This document shows, piece after piece, positions 7,451 through 14,967 of a stretch of 31,845 bases of DNA. The translations under genes and the position numbers were made by a program. Location: positions 1 through 31,845 of the forward strand of contig JBKEHQ010000006.1 of NCBI GenBank assembly GCA_046710875.1, written 5' to 3'. The DNA comes from MGIIb-O3 sp046710875. Its GTDB lineage: Archaea; Thermoplasmatota; Poseidoniia; Poseidoniales; Thalassarchaeaceae. The notes under the pieces are model-generated. The model saw only the letters and a list, made by a program, of their open reading frames with translations, was not told where the DNA came from and made no database searches. The stretch's first letter is position 1, and each line of letters begins with the position of its first letter.

Positions 7451-9064
7451 TTAATCCTCTTCAGTTAGTTCATTTTGCCAATCTGGAGTCTGAGCATCCT
7501 GTTTTGCCCACAATACATCATCTATACGAAGAACATTTATGGCCGCTTCAGTCGCTCCTGTTAATGCATGTTTTGCAACAAATAATGGGTCCAATATTCC
7601 TGCGTTCATCATATTGATATTTTTACCTGACTGAACATCTAGCCCTATCCACGAGCCGTCTTCTAATTCATTATTTTGAGCAGCAGATAATGATAAGATA
7701 GCATCAATTGGATCCATACCGCAATTCTCTGCCAAAACTCTTGGTATTATTTCTAATGCAGCTGCATAAGCCTCAATTGCTAACTGTTCACGGCCAGATT
7801 GACTAGTAGCAAATATACGAAGGTGCCTAGCAAGATGTATGTGAGTTGCTCCTCCTCCAGGTAATATCGATGTATTTCTTTTGAGCCTATGAGCCACGCC
7901 TAAAGCATCATCAAATGCCCGCTTCATTTCATTTCTAATTTCCGGACTAGTTCCTCTAATTACAAACGTCATGCCTCCTCCAATATCGCCTTCAATAGTG
8001 GTATGTTTAACATCTGAAATTAACGTCTCTGAACGTTTGGCATAATTACCTATATCCTCAAATTTTAAATTTAAAGGGTTTCTTACTGGATTAGCGCCAG
8101 TCATCTTTGATAATAGTTCTAAATCTCGTCTCTCTAATCTCCTGTAAGTAGTAATTCCAGCATTTTTCAATGGAGTAATGGCTTCGTCTGCCACGCCATC
8201 TCTAACAATTAATAAATCAATATCAAACGATTTAAGATGTTCAACTAATAATTTTATTTTTTCTAAATCTCTATTATGAAATTCTTTTAATGAGCCAATA
8301 CTTGTTATTTCTATTGAAGCGTCCATATCTATTTTTTTATTTTCCAAACCGCCATCAATTATTGCGATTTTACCGCCATTCGAGAATGCTAGTGTTTCCA
8401 AGTCTAATCTTGATTTTGCTAAAACTAATCCATGAATTAATTTTGAATCTTTAATTCCTCCGTTGCCAACTTGCAGTCTTTTTACTCGTAATCTTTCTAA
8501 ATCTTCTCCTCCTCCTTCGGAAGAAAGTATATTTGCGGCTTCTATGGCATAATTCGTTAGCATAGAAGTAACTGACGACTCAATTTTACCTGCTAATGAG
8601 GTTGAAACTATAGCATATTCAGAAATGTCTTCAGAAATTTCCTTTGAAATATTAGACAATTCTAGAATCGACTCTTCTAATGCTATTCTGTAGCCATTAA
8701 TAATTACTGTAGGGTGAATTCCCATCCTTACTAATTCTAAAGAATTTTGTAAAATTTCAGCCATTAATAAAACTGTAGTTGTAGTCCCATCTCTAGCCGA
8801 CTTGTCTTGTGAAGAAGATGTAGATATTAGTAACTGAGCAGTGGGATGTTCAACCTTAGCATTTTCGAGGACGGTAACTCCATCATTAGTAACAATAGTG
8901 GCTCCTCCTTCTTCAACTAGCATTTTATCTAATCCTCTGGGGCCAAGTGTGGATCTTACTGCTCCAGCCAATGCAACAGCGGCTTTTACGTTATTAACGA
9001 GGGCCTCATGCCCTTTGATACGATCCGTATCTTCTAATGCTATATCGTGCTCAGATTCGGTCAT
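7451..9064 (-). CDS. ths: Thermosome (group II chaperonin) subunit
   Basis: ATP-driven folding chamber subunit of the cytosol. With the ATG at 9064 it has 537 residues, matching the family's about 540; the frame is open to 9157, but those 31 residues look nothing like a thermosome N-terminus. Seen: VRSTLGPRGLDKML, TNDGVTVL, catalytic-Asp segment RAFDDALGVAHRL, LPGGGATH and ATEAAINVLRIDDVLWA. Two departures stand out: the nucleotide-loop motif, normally GDGTT, reads ARDGTTT (R91 in place of Gly), and the Glu usual after GGGA-x is His. The C-terminus lacks the Gly/Met-rich tail and ends in acidic residues. It is divergent from the small-Hsp-like/dnaK pair, and its stop is one base from the tdh stop. 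Confidence 0.96.
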   Translation of the reverse strand: MTESEHDIALEDTDRIKGHEALVNNVKAAVALAGAVRSTLGPRGLDKMLVEEGGATIVTNDGVTVLENAKVEHPTAQLLISTSSSQDKSARDGTTTTVLLMAEILQNSLELVRMGIHPTVIINGYRIALEESILELSNISKEISEDISEYAIVSTSLAGKIESSVTSMLTNYAIEAANILSSEGGGEDLERLRVKRLQVGNGGIKDSKLIHGLVLAKSRLDLETLAFSNGGKIAIIDGGLENKKIDMDASIEITSIGSLKEFHNRDLEKIKLLVEHLKSFDIDLLIVRDGVADEAITPLKNAGITTYRRLERRDLELLSKMTGANPVRNPLNLKFEDIGNYAKRSETLISDVKHTTIEGDIGGGMTFVIRGTSPEIRNEMKRAFDDALGVAHRLKRNTSILPGGGATHIHLARHLRIFATSQSGREQLAIEAYAAALEIIPRVLAENCGMDPIDAILSLSAAQNNELEDGSWIGLDVQSGKNINMMNAGILDPLFVAKHALTGATEAAINVLRIDDVLWAKQDAQTPDWQNELTEED

Positions 9065-9081
9065 ATTATTTATCCCAATAG

Positions 9082-9090
9082 ATAATATGT
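9082..9090 (-). promoter_or_regulatory. Candidate TATA box of the thermosome gene
   Basis: An AT block reading CATATTATC on the minus strand is centred about 22 bases before the ATG at 9064, consistent with a leaderless or very short-leader transcript. Composition and position only. Confidence 0.35.
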
Positions 9091-9142
9091 TTTGAATCCG
9101 CTTGTTGTATTGTTCTTGATTAGTATAATCTGCAAACCGTCG

Positions 9143-9155
9143 TATTAATATATTC
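9143..9155 (+). promoter_or_regulatory. Candidate TATA box of the small-Hsp-like/dnaK operon
   Basis: TATTAATATATTC is the most TATA-like block in the 126-base gap between the thermosome and small-Hsp-like genes. It lies about 42 bases before the GTG at 9191, giving a predicted leader of about 17-25 bases that could hold the weak AAGGT at 9180-9184. Confidence 0.45.
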
Positions 9156-9190
9156 AACCTTTCTCCGACTAAACAACCTAAGGTTCACTA

Positions 9191-9829
9191 GTGATTATTA
9201 TGAGCGTTTCAAATAGAGATGAATGGGAAGAAAATATGCTAAAGGAAATGACTAAAGTATTTTCTGAAATGGGCATGAATGTTGATATAAACATGCTTAA
9301 ATCAATTATGAATCAATTAAAAGGTAGATTAGAAGATATGGGCATGAATATGGAAGATATGGCAAAAGCTAACGTCAACATGGATGTCAATAAAATGAAT
9401 ATAAATTTTGATCCAAAGGAATTAAGAAAAATGATGGAGCAAATGATGAATATCAATAATCCTGAAGGATTTGGAGACTTATTAAAAAATATCGGCGTCG
9501 ATGTTAAGCTAGATGAGCCAGTAATTGAGATGGAAGCAGAAATTAATGATGCCCCCGATGACGAAGAACTTGATCAAGATAATGTTCAAATTTATGGAGA
9601 TAAAATGTACTTAACTGTCGATATATCTAGATATGCAGATATCAATCAAGATTCCATGGAATTAAATCTCGCTAGCTCTGGAAATTTACTCCAAATTATG
9701 AAAACTACTCAATTACGACCTTTCAAGAAGTTTAAGTTACCAGAAACAGCAAGTCGAATTATCAAATGGACATATAATAATGGAATATTGGATGTCACAT
9801 TTGATATTAATTCAACAATGTATAATTAA
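9191..9829 (+). CDS. Small heat-shock-like protein with Met-rich N-terminus
   Basis: Predicted ATP-independent holdase. The C-terminal about 85 residues form a beta-rich, alpha-crystallin-like region (GDKMYLTVDISRY, KKFKLPETA, then WTYNNGILDVTFDI); the NNGILDVTF strand is a common Hsp20/alpha-crystallin element. The N-terminal about 110 residues are helical and very Met-rich (MGMNVDINML, MGMNMEDMAKANVNMD, KMMEQMM), unlike ordinary sHsps and reminiscent of SRP54 M-domain or metal/hydrophobic-client binding stretches. An acidic linker (DDEELDQD) joins the parts. The start is ambiguous: GTG at 9191 has AAGGT 6 bases upstream, while an ATG lies at 9200. dnaK follows 18 bases after the stop, so they share an operon. 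Family is fairly likely; function is inferred from context. Confidence 0.72.
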   Translation: MIIMSVSNRDEWEENMLKEMTKVFSEMGMNVDINMLKSIMNQLKGRLEDMGMNMEDMAKANVNMDVNKMNINFDPKELRKMMEQMMNINNPEGFGDLLKNIGVDVKLDEPVIEMEAEINDAPDDEELDQDNVQIYGDKMYLTVDISRYADINQDSMELNLASSGNLLQIMKTTQLRPFKKFKLPETASRIIKWTYNNGILDVTFDINSTMYN

Positions 9830-9847
9830 AAATAGGAGATGAAAAAA

Positions 9848-11740
9848 ATGAGTGGACCAGTAATAGGAATTGATTTAGGTACGACAAATAGTTGCGTTGC
9901 TACGCTGGAGGGTGGCCAAGCAGTTGTGATACCCAATTCGGAAGGAGCCAGAACAACTCCAAGTGTAGTTGCATTCACAAAAGATGGTGAAAGATTAGTC
10001 GGAATTACCGCAAAGCGGCAAGCAGTAACAAACTCTGAGAGGACTATTCTTTCAGTAAAAAGAGAAATGGGTACCGATTGGTCTAAAAAAATCGATGAAG
10101 ATACATATTCACCTCAGGAAGTTTCAGCCTTTATTCTTCAAAAATTAAAAGCAGATGCCGAAGAGTATCTGGGAAGAGAAGTTAAGCAAGCTGTAATAAC
10201 ATGTCCTGCTTATTTCTCTGACGCCCAAAGACAAGCAACAAAAGATGCAGGGAGAATCGCAGGATTAGAAGTTCTTAGGATAATAAATGAGCCTACTGCA
10301 GCAGCTTTGGCTTATGGAGTCGATAAAGCGGATGATCAAACTATTTTGGTATATGATTTAGGTGGCGGTACTTTTGATGTATCGGTATTAGAGATATATC
10401 AAGTAGACGGTCAACCACAAATTGAGGTTAAAGCTACTAGCGGAGATAATCGTTTAGGTGGAGATGATTTTGACCAAGTAGTAGTTGATTGGTTAGTAAG
10501 TGAATTTAAGAAATCTACAGGTGTAGATTTGGGTAAAGATCTACAATCAATGAGTAGACTCAGGGAAGCTGCTGAAAAAGCAAAAATAGAACTTTCATCT
10601 TCAGCATCAACTCAAATTAACTTACCTTTTATCACTATGAGAGATGGCCAACCAGAACATTTAGATATCACCTTATCCAGATCTGATTTTGAAAAATTAA
10701 TTAGTAATTTGATTGAAAGAACAATGTCCCCCACTCGTCGTGCTATGAAAGATTCAGACGTAAAAAAGGGAGATGTAGACAAAGTAATATTAGTTGGAGG
10801 ATCAACTAGGGTGCCTGCAGTACAATCCGCTATTGAGAAAGAAGTAGGAAAGGCCCCATTCAAAGGAATAAATCCAGATGAAGCAGTTGCAGTGGGTGCA
10901 ACTTTACAAGCAGGAATAATTGTTGGTGACGAAGGAGTTACTGATGTATTATTATTGGATGTTACGCCCTTATCACTCGGTATCGAAACATTGGGGGGAA
11001 TCACTACTCCAATGATTGAAAGAAATACTACGATCCCTACACGTAAATCAGAAGTTTTCTCAACAGCCGCCGATAGTCAACCTGCAGTAGAAGTTCATGT
11101 TCTCCAAGGTGAGAGAGAGTTTGCAAAAGATAATATTACGCTTGGTCAATTTCATCTTGTCGGAATTCCTCCTGCACCAAGGGGAGTACCACAAATAGAA
11201 GTTACATTCGATATAGATGCCAATGGAATAGTAAATGTTTCTGCTAAGGATATTGGAACAGGTACGGAACAATCTATCAAAATTGAAAGTCAAACATCAT
11301 TAACTGAAGATGAAATAAATCAAAAAATCGAAGAAGCCGAAAAATTTGCTGAAGATGATAAACTCAAGAAGGCCAGAGTTGAATTACGTAATCAAGCTGA
11401 TAGCATCATATATCAAACTCGTAAAACTATTGAAGAAACTGGTGATAAACTTTCAGAGGAAGATACCACTCCAGTATCTGAAAAATTAAATGATTTAGAG
11501 GCCTTGATTATGAATGGCGATGAAGCCATACCCTTGGAGGATATTGACGAAGCAGCAATACAGGCTAAATTATCTGAAGTTGAGCAATTAATGCACGGAT
11601 TATCTACTAAAATATATGAGGCAGCAGCAGCCGAAATGGCGGAAGAGCAAACATCAGAGGAAGACACTAATGGTGGCGAAGACGGCGTTGTAGAAGCAGA
11701 TTTCGAAGTTGTTGATTCCGATGATGAGGACGAATCTTAA
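9848..11740 (+). CDS. dnaK: Molecular chaperone DnaK (Hsp70)
   Basis: ATP-dependent chaperone, 630 residues. The nucleotide-binding domain shows GIDLGTTNS (7-15), NEPTAAALAYG, YDLGGGTFDVS and VGGSTRVPAVQ; the linker/substrate domain begins at VLLLDVTPLSLGIETLGG and contains DIDANGIVNVSAKD; a helical lid and an acidic tail (DSDDEDES) follow. An ATG at 9839 abuts AGGAG (9834-9838) and cannot use it; the in-frame ATG at 9848 is 9 bases away and gives the canonical MSGPVIGIDLG start. Archaeal dnaK genes are generally viewed as bacterial acquisitions and usually sit with grpE/dnaJ. Here neither is present; the partner is a small-Hsp-like gene. The stop directly abuts the pepA stop on the other strand. 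Confidence 0.98.
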   Translation: MSGPVIGIDLGTTNSCVATLEGGQAVVIPNSEGARTTPSVVAFTKDGERLVGITAKRQAVTNSERTILSVKREMGTDWSKKIDEDTYSPQEVSAFILQKLKADAEEYLGREVKQAVITCPAYFSDAQRQATKDAGRIAGLEVLRIINEPTAAALAYGVDKADDQTILVYDLGGGTFDVSVLEIYQVDGQPQIEVKATSGDNRLGGDDFDQVVVDWLVSEFKKSTGVDLGKDLQSMSRLREAAEKAKIELSSSASTQINLPFITMRDGQPEHLDITLSRSDFEKLISNLIERTMSPTRRAMKDSDVKKGDVDKVILVGGSTRVPAVQSAIEKEVGKAPFKGINPDEAVAVGATLQAGIIVGDEGVTDVLLLDVTPLSLGIETLGGITTPMIERNTTIPTRKSEVFSTAADSQPAVEVHVLQGEREFAKDNITLGQFHLVGIPPAPRGVPQIEVTFDIDANGIVNVSAKDIGTGTEQSIKIESQTSLTEDEINQKIEEAEKFAEDDKLKKARVELRNQADSIIYQTRKTIEETGDKLSEEDTTPVSEKLNDLEALIMNGDEAIPLEDIDEAAIQAKLSEVEQLMHGLSTKIYEAAAAEMAEEQTSEEDTNGGEDGVVEADFEVVDSDDEDES

Positions 11741-13264
11741 TTAATTTTCATCAATCAATCTATGTAGAGTTCTAACATGAACTCCTGAGACCCCATATTG
11801 GAATAAAGGATTTGAAGTTTCAGATTTTGCTTTACCTCCTGGCCCCCATGCTGTCCCAGCTATATCCAAATGTATCCATGATATCTGTTCCGAACTTTCT
11901 TCAAAATTACGATTTGGAACAAACTGTTTCAGAAAAGCAGCAGCAGAATTGGATGAACCTGCTCTACCTCCGGATGATCCATTCCTAGTATCCGCAAATG
12001 CTGAATCTGTCATATATCTTTCAAAATCAGAATTTAAAGGCATTCTCCAAACATCTTCACCTTCTTTGATGGATGCATTTTTTAATTTATTTATCAATGA
12101 ATCATCATTGCCCCACATTCCAGTTATTTGATTGCCAAGTGCAACAACAACTGCACCAGTTAAAGTTGCCAAATCAATGATGTATTCGGGATCAAATTCT
12201 CCTGCTTTCCATAATCCATCTGCTAAGACATTTCTTCCTTCAGCATCTGTACTAAAAATCTCTACAGTTTTACCAGAATAAGTCGAAATAACATCTCCTG
12301 GACGATATGCTCCAGATCCGGGCATATTCTCTGCCAAGCAAGTTATCCCATTCACCCTTCTTTCATATCCGGTTGCCCATAGTGCTTCCATTAATCCAAA
12401 AACTGTGGCAGCACCACACATATCATATTTCATATCCCACATGCCACTAGTGGGTTTAATTGATATTCCTCCTGTGTCAAAAGTTATTCCTTTTCCAACT
12501 ATGCACGGCCTTGAAACTTCCTTATCCGCATCAGGATTAAGCGTAAATATTACCATGCACGGCTTCTTATCACTTCCTTTGCCAACGTTGACTAATCCTC
12601 CCATTTCCAATTCTTGTAACTTTTCCCAGTCATAAACTTCAACTTTTACATTTTCTTTACCTGACGCCCAATTTAATGCTCTTTTAGCAAATTCCATTGG
12701 ATACATTATATTTCCGGGTTCATTGCCTAAATCTCTGGCCATGTGAACGCCACCAGTTATCCGAGTGATTCTATCCAATCCTTTTTGAAGATCTTCTTGA
12801 AATCTATTTTCTGCTTGAAAATTAACATTCCATTGTTCTAAACACTCATCTTTATCTATTTTTTTATGTTTATCGAAATTATAATCTCTTAACATCATAC
12901 CTTCAGCAAAATTTAACATATTTTCTAATCTCCAATTATCAGTAAATCTGACCGTAACATCTACTCCCTTTCGTTTTGATAAAAAAGCAATGATTTTTGC
13001 ACCTGAATTACGAATTAATTTATGAGTTATTTTTTTCTTATCTCCCATGCCAACTAATAAAATTTTACAGTCGGGGGTCCATAAGGATATTTTTTGATCA
13101 ATTTTTGCTTGGAACTCTTTGGAAATTATGGCTTCCTTTATCAAATTTTTCTGAGATGCATTGAGTCCTTTAAGGGATTCTTCTGGTATTTTTTCTATAC
13201 CTTCAAAGACAGGTAATATTAGTTGCATTCCTATATGTATAAATTCACTACTAATCCACTTCAT
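11741..13264 (-). CDS. pepA: Leucyl aminopeptidase, M17 family
   Basis: Cytosolic di-metal exopeptidase removing N-terminal residues from peptides, the end step of protein turnover. In the 507-residue protein the C-terminal catalytic domain holds all expected residues: K258 and D263 in VGKGITFDTGGISIKP, D281 in MKYDMCGAA, D340 and E342 in STDAEGRN, plus K270 and R344. The family motif is NTDAEGRL; here N is S and the final L is N, minor changes. No signal peptide. An internal ATG at 13228 is a possible alternative start. The gene is 97 bases downstream of the ureohydrolase and converges with dnaK without any spacer. Confidence 0.96.
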   Translation of the reverse strand: MKWISSEFIHIGMQLILPVFEGIEKIPEESLKGLNASQKNLIKEAIISKEFQAKIDQKISLWTPDCKILLVGMGDKKKITHKLIRNSGAKIIAFLSKRKGVDVTVRFTDNWRLENMLNFAEGMMLRDYNFDKHKKIDKDECLEQWNVNFQAENRFQEDLQKGLDRITRITGGVHMARDLGNEPGNIMYPMEFAKRALNWASGKENVKVEVYDWEKLQELEMGGLVNVGKGSDKKPCMVIFTLNPDADKEVSRPCIVGKGITFDTGGISIKPTSGMWDMKYDMCGAATVFGLMEALWATGYERRVNGITCLAENMPGSGAYRPGDVISTYSGKTVEIFSTDAEGRNVLADGLWKAGEFDPEYIIDLATLTGAVVVALGNQITGMWGNDDSLINKLKNASIKEGEDVWRMPLNSDFERYMTDSAFADTRNGSSGGRAGSSNSAAAFLKQFVPNRNFEESSEQISWIHLDIAGTAWGPGGKAKSETSNPLFQYGVSGVHVRTLHRLIDEN

Positions 13265-13361
13265 AATGTCTCACAATTTCCTTATTTTCTATATACAATT
13301 TTGTGTAATTAATTCACTTTGATTGCCCTATGTATGACCTAAGCGGATAAGTTAGGCATGT

Positions 13362-14327
13362 TCAATCCTTCTGCGCCCGGATCAAGCATGTTTGGCAAGC
13401 AACAATTTTTGTAGCTATTAAAGCTGCATTAAATTCTGTCAATGAATCAGTACCGCCCTGGTTTATTTCATTAATATCGGCACCTATTATGTCTGTCCCC
13501 TCTGCAAAAAATAATTTTTCAATTAATTCTATTGCTTGCCAATATGATAAACCTCCTGGCATCGGTGTCCCAGTGGATGGGACTAATGATGACTCAAGTC
13601 CATCGATATCAAAAGTCAACCAAATTGGCCCCTTTAATTCCTCAATTTTATTTAGTAATTTGGCCCATGTCTTATTTTTATTTCGTAGTCCAAATAAGTC
13701 TCTAGCAAACCATGTTTCGACTCTAACATCATCGTTAATTATGTCGAACTCCTCTTTATTAAATGCCCTAACTCCAATTTGAATCACCTTTCCGACACCT
13801 GAATCTAAACATCTTCTTACTACGGTACCATGTGAAAATTTTTCTCCATTTAACTCATTTCTTAAATCAGCATGAGCATCAATTTGAACTATTGTTAAAT
13901 CTTGCAAATAATTTACTTTAGAATTATCGGATAAGCTTTCAATAATCGGGAGTAGGATGCCATGCTCACCTCCCAAAATAAGTGGAAATTGTTTACCATT
14001 AGTCCAGGGTTTTACGTATTCTTTAATAGAATCTAATTGCTTTTTTAAAGTGCCCTCATCCGAACTCCAAGGGATAGATGTATGAAATGATAATCCACAA
14101 GGTAATTCATTTTCCAATATCTCATCATATAATTCAACTTGAGAACTTACTTCTAAGCATGCATTGGGGCCCATCGCAGTCCCTTCTTTCCAACTTGTAG
14201 TTATCTCCAAAGGAATTGGCAATATTGCGATGTCCCATGGTCCATATTTAGACTCTTTAAGGCCGAGAAATGTGTGACTGCCTGTCTGACTCACAGCATA
14301 TCGGAGAGCATTATGAAAATTAATCAC
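13362..14327 (-). CDS. speB: Agmatinase/arginase family ureohydrolase
   Basis: Mn2+-dependent hydrolase releasing urea from a guanidino compound; archaeal members are mostly agmatinases in polyamine synthesis. The 321-residue protein has GGEH (H122), DAHADLR (D150, H152, D154) and FDIDGLE (D240, D242): all six metal ligands are present. The third acidic residue of the DxDxxD signature is Glu (E245), and the following Pro is Ser. The start is a GTG at 14327; a TATA-like block centred near 14348 lies about 21 bases upstream, suggesting a leaderless message. Arginase, guanidinobutyrase or formimidoylglutamase are alternatives that the sequence alone cannot separate. Confidence 0.85.
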   Translation of the reverse strand: MINFHNALRYAVSQTGSHTFLGLKESKYGPWDIAILPIPLEITTSWKEGTAMGPNACLEVSSQVELYDEILENELPCGLSFHTSIPWSSDEGTLKKQLDSIKEYVKPWTNGKQFPLILGGEHGILLPIIESLSDNSKVNYLQDLTIVQIDAHADLRNELNGEKFSHGTVVRRCLDSGVGKVIQIGVRAFNKEEFDIINDDVRVETWFARDLFGLRNKNKTWAKLLNKIEELKGPIWLTFDIDGLESSLVPSTGTPMPGGLSYWQAIELIEKLFFAEGTDIIGADINEINQGGTDSLTEFNAALIATKIVACQTCLIRAQKD

Positions 14328-14342
14328 TTCGGATGTTTTAGT

Positions 14343-14353
14343 CTATAAAAATA
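14343..14353. promoter_or_regulatory. Candidate TATA element between ureohydrolase and small-protein genes
   Basis: CTATAAAAATA is the clear AT block in this 90-base divergent gap. It lies about 21 bases from the ureohydrolase GTG (minus) and about 70 from the plus-strand ATG at 14418, where it would give a leader of about 45 bases. Confidence 0.4.
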
Positions 14354-14417
14354 CACATTATGTGACATGGTTGAAATAACGAGGCGTCTCCTATGAGGAT
14401 TACTGAGGTACTATGGG

Positions 14418-14840
14418 ATGGGTTTGACACTAGCACAACTCACTCAGGCCATAAGGACAAAAGTCGATATCGATATGGAGACTGTCGTAGCTGAAAATAT
14501 AGCCGAACATGCTTTAGGTTTTTTTGGCTTCTCCAATAGAATTATCGACAACGCATTAGAACCTACTGATAGAAATTTATTTTATCAATTACAGGATTAT
14601 GATTTATTAACTACTGAATCGGAAGAAACAACCCTTTGGGATGGCAGGGAGTGGAGAATTCATTACTGGAAATTTAAAGCAAATGCGGAAGCATTTGCAC
14701 TAGCTGCTGCTGAAGCCGCAAAGAACAAAGGAAGTACCAAGGAACACGATCCTTATGCTGGAATTTATGACGATGTACCAACATCACTATGGAGAGAACG
14801 TTCGGGAGTTGATGATGATTATATCGAACCACTGTTTTAA
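14418..14840 (+). CDS. Small conserved-looking protein of unknown function
   Basis: A 140-residue, acidic, soluble protein with no signal peptide or membrane segment. The first about 85 residues look like a compact helical domain (LTLAQLTQAIRTKVDID, HALGFFGFSNRIIDNALEP, FYQLQDYDLLTTESEET) followed by a WDGREWRIHYWKF strand. The rest is an Ala-rich helix and a tail ending DDDYIEPLF. The layout resembles small uncharacterised proteins of Thermoplasmata, possibly those filed as DUF6015, but I could not verify that. GAGGT at 14405-14409 lies 8 bases before the ATG. It reads toward the surface-protein gene, 127 bases on. No function is claimed. Confidence 0.75.
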   Translation: MGLTLAQLTQAIRTKVDIDMETVVAENIAEHALGFFGFSNRIIDNALEPTDRNLFYQLQDYDLLTTESEETTLWDGREWRIHYWKFKANAEAFALAAAEAAKNKGSTKEHDPYAGIYDDVPTSLWRERSGVDDDYIEPLF

Positions 14841-14940
14841 AATTTCTAATAATGCTAAAAAAGTAATAAGATGACCAACATTAATCATTTATTTTTTCAA
14901 ACTGTATTTCTTAAAACTATAATCAGGGAAAAAATAATTT

Positions 14941-14950
14941 GATATACTTT
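14941..14950 (+). promoter_or_regulatory. Candidate TATA box of the surface-protein gene
   Basis: GATATACTTT is centred about 23 bases before the ATG at 14968. Transcription would start at or next to the first ATG, so the message may be leaderless. Confidence 0.4.
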
Positions 14951-14967
14951 CACACTTAACAAATTAA

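Noticed and set aside
9065..9157. N-terminal extension of the thermosome
   Set aside because: The 31 extra residues are unlike thermosome N-termini, and a TATA-like block lies within that stretch.
13338..13356. CCTAA...TTAGG hairpin between the ureohydrolase and pepA genes
   Set aside because: Only a 5-bp stem with a 9-base loop and no following T-tract; expected by chance in a window of this size.
14394..14495. Overlapping small frame starting at ATG 14394 as a separate gene
   Set aside because: It is about 33 codons, overlaps the better-supported 14418 gene and lacks any recognisable sequence; kept only as a side note in the findings.
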